NCBI RefSeq assembly: GCF_002256775.1
Contig: NZ_NCII01000026.1
Location: forward strand, 1 to 33,790
Reading direction: 5' to 3'
Length of the DNA: 33,790 nucleotides
DNA from: Novosphingobium sp. 17-62-19
GTDB taxonomy: Bacteria; Pseudomonadota; Alphaproteobacteria; Sphingomonadales; Sphingomonadaceae
Program-made: the position numbers and the translations under genes
Part shown: positions 24,955 through 30,895 of the stretch, piece by piece
Layout of the letters: every line of letters begins with the position of its first letter
Position numbering within the stretch: position 1 is the stretch's first letter
The notes under the pieces: generated by a model
Database searches by the model: none
What the model was told of the DNA's origin: nothing
What the model saw: the letters and a program-made list of their open reading frames with translations, nothing else

Positions 24955-26133
24955 GTGGCTTACGCAAAAGGAAGAATGATCAACGACGCCGACGCGCACA
25001 CGATGGAAACGCAGGACTGGCTGGCTCCGTTCGTGGATGGCGCTTTCAAGGCGCAATATTCGGAAGTCTATTCCAACCGCGACGGCGGCGAACGGATCAT
25101 CAAGATGATCGATCTGGCAAAGGCGCGCAAAGCCGATCCCGAAGCCCGTGCCAAGGCGCTGGAAAATCCGATCGAAGGGGCCAAGGGCTGGCTGGGCTAT
25201 GGCGGTTTTGACAAGGAAGAGCGGGTCGAGGCGCTCGACTGGCTGGGCTTTAACAAACAGCTGGTGTTCCCGACCTTTGGCTTGGGTGCGATCACCCGGG
25301 CGGAAACCGACGATCAGCGCTATGCCGCCGCGCGCGCCCTGAACATGGCGCAGCAGGATTTCTGCAACGCCGATCCGCGGCTGGAATGCGTGGCCTTTGC
25401 CCCGCTTGACGATCCAGCCCGCGCCATCAGCGAAGCGCGCCGCGCCATCGGTGCAGGGGCCGCGGCGATCATGTTCTCGGCAGGGCCAGCGGGCGACAAG
25501 AGCCCCGGCCACGCCGATTTTGATCCGTTCTGGCAATTGCTGCAGGACAGCCGCATCCCGTTCATGCTGCACATCGGGCCGGGCACGCGGACGCAGCCTG
25601 CAAAGTTCAAGAACAACGGCCGCGAACGCGCGCCCGATCTGCACGGCGGGGGTGAAAACCTGCGTTTCCCCGACTTCTTGTGCCTGTGGTATGCGCCGCA
25701 GGAATTCCTGACCGCCATGATCTATGACGGCGTGTTCCAGCGCTTCCCCGATCTGCGCGGTGGCGTGATTGAAAGCGGGGCAGGCTGGGTGCCGGAATTC
25801 CTGCGGATGCTGGACCACGGGTGGCATTCGTTCAACAAGACCGATCCCTATTTGCAGTCGATGGAACTGATGCCTTCCGAATACATTCGCCGCGCGGTGC
25901 GCTTTACCCCGTTCCCGAACGAGGATGTGGGCCGGATGATCCGTGACAGTTGGCCCGAACTTTACATGTTCTCCAGCGACTATCCGCACCCCGAAGGGAC
26001 GCGCGATCCGCTGGGCAAATTTGAGGCCTCGCTCGAAGGTTTCAACGAGGATGTGCAGGACATGTTCTTCCGCACCAATTACGATCACATGATGTGCCGC
26101 GATATGGCGCAGATCGCCGTCGCGGCCGAGTAA
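24955..26133 (+). CDS. Amidohydrolase-2 family metal-dependent hydrolase/decarboxylase
   Basis: This 392-residue protein is read from GTG 24955 (MAYAKGRMINDADAHTME), with GGGAGA 7 nt upstream; in-frame codons further upstream are in the promoter. It belongs to the TIM-barrel amidohydrolase 2 (ACMSD-like) family: the first metal motif DADAH (D11-H15), H206 in HIGPGT, and the Asp in FSSDYPHPEG (D342, H345). The family contains hydrolases and non-oxidative decarboxylases of aromatic or vinylogous acids. Asp rather than His at the first motif position is common in the SDYPHPEG subgroup, whose substrates are mostly unknown. There is no signal peptide. A strong terminator follows, so it is monocistronic. 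Confidence 0.9.
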   Translation: MAYAKGRMINDADAHTMETQDWLAPFVDGAFKAQYSEVYSNRDGGERIIKMIDLAKARKADPEARAKALENPIEGAKGWLGYGGFDKEERVEALDWLGFNKQLVFPTFGLGAITRAETDDQRYAAARALNMAQQDFCNADPRLECVAFAPLDDPARAISEARRAIGAGAAAIMFSAGPAGDKSPGHADFDPFWQLLQDSRIPFMLHIGPGTRTQPAKFKNNGRERAPDLHGGGENLRFPDFLCLWYAPQEFLTAMIYDGVFQRFPDLRGGVIESGAGWVPEFLRMLDHGWHSFNKTDPYLQSMELMPSEYIRRAVRFTPFPNEDVGRMIRDSWPELYMFSSDYPHPEGTRDPLGKFEASLEGFNEDVQDMFFRTNYDHMMCRDMAQIAVAAE

Positions 26134-26152
26134 ACAGTTGGTTCGTAAAGTG

Positions 26153-26183
26153 GGAGCGCCGGGCCAGGTCCGGCGCTCCTTTT
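26153..26183. terminator. Intrinsic terminator between convergent genes
   Basis: GGAGCGCCGG and CCGGCGCTCC form a perfect 10-bp stem around a 7-nt loop and are followed by TTTT. It ends the amidohydrolase transcript and lies just before the stop of the PrpD-like gene from the other side. Confidence 0.9.
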
Positions 26184-26187
26184 GCGT

Positions 26188-27678
26188 TCACACGCCGGGC
26201 ACCCGCATCAACGCCACCAGCGGATCGACCGAAGTGGCGCTGTCCAGCCCATCGCACAGGGCGATCAGCCGGTCGGCCTTGGCCGCTCCCAGCACCGGGC
26301 TTACGAGTTCGCGTGCCTTTTCCTCAGCCTCGGCCTTGGTCAGCGGGTGGGTGGGGAAGCCGGGGACATAGGGAACGAAGCGTTCGGCCTCCTGCCCGTT
26401 GGTGAGCGTGATGGTAACGCGGGCGCTTTCGGTGCGGTCTGCGCCTTCGCCTGATTCCTGCGCTTTGTCGTGCACCACAGTGACGCGGCGGGCAAATTCG
26501 GCGGCGGCCGTGTCGGTCTGCAGCCGCTCAAGCGATTGCGCGGAAACGAAATCGAGCTTTCCATCGAGCATGATGATGGCGGCAAGATAAGGGATGTTGA
26601 GCGCGGGCATATTGGCACGTTCGAACGTTGCCGCCTCCCCCGGCATGGCCACATGGATGGCGCGCACCTGATCGGGCCGGATCGTGCGGCGCAGATCCAG
26701 CAGGGCGCGCACGGCGGGCTGGGTGGGGCCACCCACGGGGTAGCGCTTCATCGCGGCCAGTCGCAGCTCCCAGTGCTGGTTCAGCCCTTCGACCAGCGCT
26801 GCGTGATTGCGCCCCGGTCCCTGGAAAGCGCGCCAGCGGAACCACGCCTGTTCGTGATCAAAACTGTCGGGCACGCCGGTAAAGCCCAGACGCGCCATGT
26901 GTGCGGCCTGCATCCCGTTGCGCGCGCCCATTCCGGCAAAGACGAATGCCTTTTCCACGTGGCGCACATCCAGCAGCCATTGCCAGGCGCCCGATGCCTG
27001 CTGCGCGCAATAGGCGATCATGTGGCCAATCTGCGCGCGGTCCAGCCCCAGCAATGGCGCGCAGGCAGCCGCAGTGCCGAAAGTGGGGGCAACGCCATGA
27101 TTGGCCAGCCCCGCCTGATAGAGATTGCGCGTACCGATGGCCTTGGGCAGCCTTCCGGCAATTTCATAGCCGACGATCACTGCGCTGATCAGGTCTTGTC
27201 CGCTGCGGCGCTGGCTGCGCGCAGTCTCCAGAGCGGCGCTGACGATGGCAGGGCCGGGCTGGACATAGGCCGAGGGGATGAAATCGTTGATTTCCGCGGC
27301 GTGGGCCGTCATCGCGCTGGCGAAAACGGCATCGACCGGCGGCGCGTACTGGCTTGAACCGAGGATCGGGCTGTCACCGCGTCCGCCCATGTCCTTGGCA
27401 TAGGCCCGGCCAAGCTGCGCCGCTTCAAGCGTGTGGCAAGCGATGATCGAGGCGAGCGTATCGAGCACGTGCAGCCGCGCCCTTTCACGCACGTGCGCCG
27501 GAACCACATGGCGCGCGGCATCGGCGATATAGGCGGTGAGCGCGGGCATGATGGGCACCCACGGCGTTTCGGTGGCGGGCTTGTCGCTTGCCTTGCTGCC
27601 CGTGCTGGCGCCAAGTGCCAAGGCGGCGCTACCGCCCTTCATGATCGTGCGTCTTGTCATGCCTGCTCCGCTGGTCAT
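26188..27678 (-). CDS. MmgE/PrpD family protein with Tat-like signal
   Basis: The protein has 496 residues from ATG 27676-27678 (GAGGA 10 nt upstream) or 490 from ATG 27658-27660 (GGAG 5 nt upstream); both are possible. It carries MmgE/PrpD (2-methylcitrate dehydratase-like) blocks: HVLDTLASIIACHTLEAA, SAMTAHAAEINDF, VGYEIAGRL, HGVAPTFGTAAACAPLLGLD, and KRYPVGGPTQPAVRALLDL. Unusually for this cytoplasmic family, the N-terminus reads MTRRTIMKGGSAALALGAS, a Tat-type signal. Known relatives dehydrate or isomerise hydroxy-tricarboxylates; an exported one would act on an extracytoplasmic acid, perhaps released by the esterases. It diverges from the TetR gene at 27826 and is convergent with the amidohydrolase gene. 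Confidence 0.88.
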   Translation of the reverse strand: MTSGAGMTRRTIMKGGSAALALGASTGSKASDKPATETPWVPIMPALTAYIADAARHVVPAHVRERARLHVLDTLASIIACHTLEAAQLGRAYAKDMGGRGDSPILGSSQYAPPVDAVFASAMTAHAAEINDFIPSAYVQPGPAIVSAALETARSQRRSGQDLISAVIVGYEIAGRLPKAIGTRNLYQAGLANHGVAPTFGTAAACAPLLGLDRAQIGHMIAYCAQQASGAWQWLLDVRHVEKAFVFAGMGARNGMQAAHMARLGFTGVPDSFDHEQAWFRWRAFQGPGRNHAALVEGLNQHWELRLAAMKRYPVGGPTQPAVRALLDLRRTIRPDQVRAIHVAMPGEAATFERANMPALNIPYLAAIIMLDGKLDFVSAQSLERLQTDTAAAEFARRVTVVHDKAQESGEGADRTESARVTITLTNGQEAERFVPYVPGFPTHPLTKAEAEEKARELVSPVLGAAKADRLIALCDGLDSATSVDPLVALMRVPGV

Positions 27679-27739
27679 CGCGCCAGAATCCTCATTCCCG
27701 TTTTGTCTGATTGCGTGCTCATGCTGGACAGGTCACATC

Positions 27740-27757
27740 TGACAGTCAAACAAATAG
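27740..27757 (-). promoter_or_regulatory. Shared operator-like motif, site 2 (PrpD-like/TetR)
   Basis: On the minus strand CTATTTGTTTGACTGTCA differs from site 1 at only 2 of 18 positions. It contains the palindrome TGAC-A-GTCA. It lies between the divergent PrpD-like and TetR genes, about 70 bp before the TetR start. Confidence 0.6.
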
Positions 27758-27825
27758 CGATTTATGTTGATCCGCTGCGCCGGGGCGCTTGTCAATTCGC
27801 ACCGCGCGGCCCAAAGCAAAGGGCT

Positions 27826-28410
27826 ATGGCGGCGCAAGGCGACGAAACCGGAAGACGCGAACAGGTTCTGGCCGTGGCCGAACGGCTGGTGCTTGCGCGC
27901 GGATCGCTGAACATCTCGCTCAACGCCATTGCCGAGGAACTGGGCGTCAGCCGCAGCCTGCTCTACGTCTATTTCGAAAGCGTGCCGCAGATCGTGGATG
28001 CGTTGTTCTTCGAACAGGCTTCAAACCTTGACCGGCTGGTGGGGCAGATGCAGGCGGCGCACGCGGACTTTCGGCCGCGCATTCTGGCGCTGTTTCGCGG
28101 GTACCTGCTCCATCTGGCGCAGCGCGGGCACCTGATCCAGATCGTGCTGCGTGAACGCCATCAGGACAATCCGTTGCAGCAGGAAAGCTCTCGGCTGTTC
28201 CGGCGCATCCTGCTGACAGTGGCGCGTGATGTGGCGCGAGAGTTGCAGCTGGAGCCGCGTGCGGCGTTCGTCACGCTCGAACTGCTGGCGGCGATTCCCG
28301 AAGCGCTGGCGCGGCTGGTGCGGCACGGCACGGTGGACGAGGCCGTGGCATTGACCACGTGCGAGCGGTTGCTGGGTGCGGCGCTCGATGCGCTGGCCGT
28401 GCGGGCTTAA
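27826..28410 (+). CDS. TetR-family transcriptional regulator
   Basis: This 194-residue protein is read from ATG 27826, with AAAGGG 4 nt upstream. The TetR N-terminal DNA-binding domain spans about residues 8-55: REQVLAVAERLVLARGSLNISLNAIAEELGVSRSLLYVYFESVPQIVDALF. The recognition helix is SRSLLYVYF. The C-terminal part is an all-helical ligand and dimer domain. It diverges from the PrpD-like gene, with a motif in between that recurs before two other genes of the island, which makes it the best candidate for the local repressor. Its stop overlaps that of the next, convergent TetR gene by 3 bases. Confidence 0.92.
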   Translation: MAAQGDETGRREQVLAVAERLVLARGSLNISLNAIAEELGVSRSLLYVYFESVPQIVDALFFEQASNLDRLVGQMQAAHADFRPRILALFRGYLLHLAQRGHLIQIVLRERHQDNPLQQESSRLFRRILLTVARDVARELQLEPRAAFVTLELLAAIPEALARLVRHGTVDEAVALTTCERLLGAALDALAVRA

Positions 28411-29249
28411 CGGCCTACAAGCTCTTCATCGCTGGCGACGCCGGCCATGGTGATCGACAGGCAAAGTTGTTCTACCATCGCAAAAGGCGCGCGGCGCGCG
28501 GCGACGATTCCGCCCGCCTTCAACGAAACGGCTGCCAGCGCGGTGGTAGATGCGCGGGCGGTGGCAGCGTCCATCGTGCCGGTTTCGGTCAACCAGTCGA
28601 TGATCGGTGCGCGGGCGCTGCTGGCCGCCTTGCGCCGTTCATCCCGCAGAGCTTCCTTCACCTCTGGCACGCGCAGCAGCATCAGCAGCAAGGGGCCGTG
28701 CCGGGCGGCTTCGTGAAGATACCCGATCGTCGATAGCACGACCATCGTGTGCCGATCGGCGTTGCGCGCAACGCTGCGCACGCGCGCGGCTTCCTGCCGC
28801 GCAATCTCCTGCCGGGCCATGGCCACCAGCAGATCGGTGCGGCCGCCAAAGCAATTGTGGACCTGCGTTTCGCTGATCCCCACCAACTGGCCCAGGCGCC
28901 GCATGGTCAGGGCCGATAGCCCCTCATCCAGGATGATCCGCCGTGCGGCAGTGACGATCTGCGCGCGGCGGCTGGCAGCATCGAGCCGCGTGCGGACTCC
29001 GGGCGATTGGCGCGTCTGGCGTGACCCGAAGGCCACAGTCTCGCTCAATCCCACCGGCGGTGGGGGCAGGGCGGGTGCCGCCTCACGCGCTTGGGGGTTG
29101 CGCGTCCAGTGGGACCGGGCGGGGCGCGGAATGTTCAGTCGGTCGCAGACTTTGGCAAGGCCATTGCCGGTCATGCCGTAGCGTCCCGCAACAGTGCCGA
29201 TCGGCTCTGCCCAAATCTGCTGAAACAGCTGTTCGCGGGTCAATTCCAT
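28407..29249 (-). CDS. TetR-family regulator with extra N-terminal HTH domain
   Basis: This 280-residue protein is read from ATG 29247-29249 (MELTREQLFQQIWAEPIGTV); ATG 29259-29261 is also possible. Residues 1-50 match a small HTH module seen in other bacterial proteins (LTREELYxxVWxEPxxxLAxRYGxSxxxLAKxCxxLxIP). A Pro-rich linker follows (about 58-68). Residues 94-145 are a normal TetR DNA-binding domain (RRAQIVTAARRIILDEGLSA, TMRRLGQLVGISETQVHNCF). The rest is the helical regulatory domain. It thus has two different DNA-binding modules in one chain. It diverges from esterase 3 and its TonB receptor, which it may control, and is convergent with the first TetR gene. Confidence 0.88.
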   Translation of the reverse strand: MELTREQLFQQIWAEPIGTVAGRYGMTGNGLAKVCDRLNIPRPARSHWTRNPQAREAAPALPPPPVGLSETVAFGSRQTRQSPGVRTRLDAASRRAQIVTAARRIILDEGLSALTMRRLGQLVGISETQVHNCFGGRTDLLVAMARQEIARQEAARVRSVARNADRHTMVVLSTIGYLHEAARHGPLLLMLLRVPEVKEALRDERRKAASSARAPIIDWLTETGTMDAATARASTTALAAVSLKAGGIVAARRAPFAMVEQLCLSITMAGVASDEELVGR

Positions 29250-29330
29250 AGCCCGGACCATAGCGGCGCGTTTGCCTGTGTGTCTACCGGCATGGCGCAA
29301 ACACAACGATCATACCGCAACTTCAAAATG

Positions 29331-29361
29331 CTATATTGTTAGATCGTAAATTTCAGGATAG
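29331..29361 (+). promoter_or_regulatory. Shared operator-like motif, site 3 (TetR fusion/esterase 3)
   Basis: The core TTGTTAGATCGTAAATTT (29336-29353) matches the minus-strand core of site 1 at 16 of 18 positions. CTAT and ATAG lie on the two sides (29331 and 29358-29361). It ends 32 bp before the esterase ATG. Confidence 0.6.
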
Positions 29362-29393
29362 GCATTGTCCCCAAGGGAAGAGGACAAAAATAG

Positions 29394-30821
29394 ATGAGTC
29401 GGTATGCTGGTATCACGCTGGGCGTGATTTCGTTTGCTATGGCGGCTGGGGCGGGCCTTGCGCAGATGCCTCCGACGATTGATCCGGCTGTCGTGCAGAT
29501 CGCCAACGGGACGCTTTCCGGTTCGCGTGAAAACGGCGTACTTGTCTTTCGAGGAGTGCCCTATGCTGCGGCTCCCGTGGGTGAACTGCGCTGGCGCGCA
29601 CCGCAGCCGGTGGCAAACTGGACCGGCGTACGCGCTGCATCCGCGCATGAAGCCCCCTGCGTGCAGCCCGTGGATATTGACAGCACGACGGCAAACTTTG
29701 GCGGTGTGAACGGCGCGCAATCCGAAGACTGCCTCTATCTTACCATTCACGCACCACAGGCGGGCAAGGGCGCGCCGGTCATGGTCTGGTTCCACGGCGG
29801 GGCGTTCTTTCTGGGTGCGGGTCACCTTGGTTCATACGATGGCACGGCCAATGCCCGGCAGGGTGTTGTCACCGTCAGCGTGAACTACCGCCTTGGGGCG
29901 ATGGCAAATTTCGTGCACCCCGCGCTTGAAGCCGAGGCGAAAGCTGCAGGAGCTGCGCGGGCCAGCGAGCCGCGTGGGAACTATGCGCTGCAGGATAGCG
30001 TGGCGGCGCTGCAATGGATTCGCGCCAATATTGCGGCGTTCGGCGGTGATGCATCGAATGTCACCATTGCCGGACAATCGGCGGGCGGCGGGATTGTTAC
30101 CAACCTGCTGTCGCTTCCTTCAGCCAAGGGCTTGTTTGCCAAGGCGATTGTCCAGTCCGGCAGCCTGCTTATGCCCGATCGTGATCCGGCCAGCGCCAAG
30201 GACCTGGCGGTGAAGGCGATGGCGACAATTGGTGTGAGCGAAACGGCTAAGGCAAAGGATCTGCGGGCGATTTCGGCCCAGACCTTTGCCGCATCGACCG
30301 CGCTGCGCAGCGGTTTTTTCTTCACCAGCGATGAGGGCTACAAACCGCGCTCGACCATCGCCGCGCTGAAGGACGGCACCGAATTCGACGTGCCGCTGCT
30401 GGTGGGATCGAACAAGGGAGAGCGCGGCTTTGCAGCAGCGCGGACTTTTGCCAGCCTTGCCGGAGACAGCGGCGCGCCGGCCTTCCTCTATCGTTTCGAT
30501 CATGTGCCCGCGTTCCGGGCATCGGAATGGAAAAGCGGGCCGATCCATTCGGCTGAACTGATGTTCACCTTTGATTCGATTGATCTTTCAAGCTGGGGCG
30601 GGGCCAAGGCCGATGCGGCGGATCGCGCGCTGGCCAAACAGATGAACGGCTGCTGGGTGGCCTTTGCACGCATGGCCAAGGGCGCGCGCACCTTTGATTG
30701 CGCCAACGGCTTTGCGTGGAAGCCATTCGGGAAAGAGGGCGAAACGGCGGTTTTCGGCAGCACAGGCCCAGCCATGAAAAGCGGCCTCGCCATGCCTGAC
30801 GGGCCTGCTGCAGCGGAGTGA
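29394..30821 (+). CDS. Type-B carboxylesterase, exported (esterase 3)
   Basis: This 475-residue protein has GAAGAGGA 9 nt before the ATG. It has a Sec signal (MSRYAGITLGVISFAMAAGA, cleavage near GLA-Q). Family blocks are complete: FRGVPYAAAPVGELRW, EDCLYLTI, VWFHGGAFFLGAG, the Ser elbow AGQSAGG (S229), the acid in GSNKGE and the His in IHSAELMFTF. It is about 50-60 residues shorter than esterases 1 and 2, mainly between the Ser and His blocks. It lies 74 bp upstream of a TonB-dependent receptor on the same strand, so substrate import and hydrolysis appear linked. Periplasmic hydrolysis of an imported ester is the simplest reading. Confidence 0.93.
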   Translation: MSRYAGITLGVISFAMAAGAGLAQMPPTIDPAVVQIANGTLSGSRENGVLVFRGVPYAAAPVGELRWRAPQPVANWTGVRAASAHEAPCVQPVDIDSTTANFGGVNGAQSEDCLYLTIHAPQAGKGAPVMVWFHGGAFFLGAGHLGSYDGTANARQGVVTVSVNYRLGAMANFVHPALEAEAKAAGAARASEPRGNYALQDSVAALQWIRANIAAFGGDASNVTIAGQSAGGGIVTNLLSLPSAKGLFAKAIVQSGSLLMPDRDPASAKDLAVKAMATIGVSETAKAKDLRAISAQTFAASTALRSGFFFTSDEGYKPRSTIAALKDGTEFDVPLLVGSNKGERGFAAARTFASLAGDSGAPAFLYRFDHVPAFRASEWKSGPIHSAELMFTFDSIDLSSWGGAKADAADRALAKQMNGCWVAFARMAKGARTFDCANGFAWKPFGKEGETAVFGSTGPAMKSGLAMPDGPAAAE

Positions 30822-30895
30822 CGGCAGGTCGAAGCGACACCAGAATGTGCGGTAAAAGACTGAAAAATATGAATACCTAAAAAGGGAGAGAGGGA

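Noticed and set aside
24910-26088. 392-codon minus-strand frame inside the amidohydrolase gene
   Set aside because: The plus strand has metal-binding motifs, a ribosome binding site and a terminator; the opposite frame has none.
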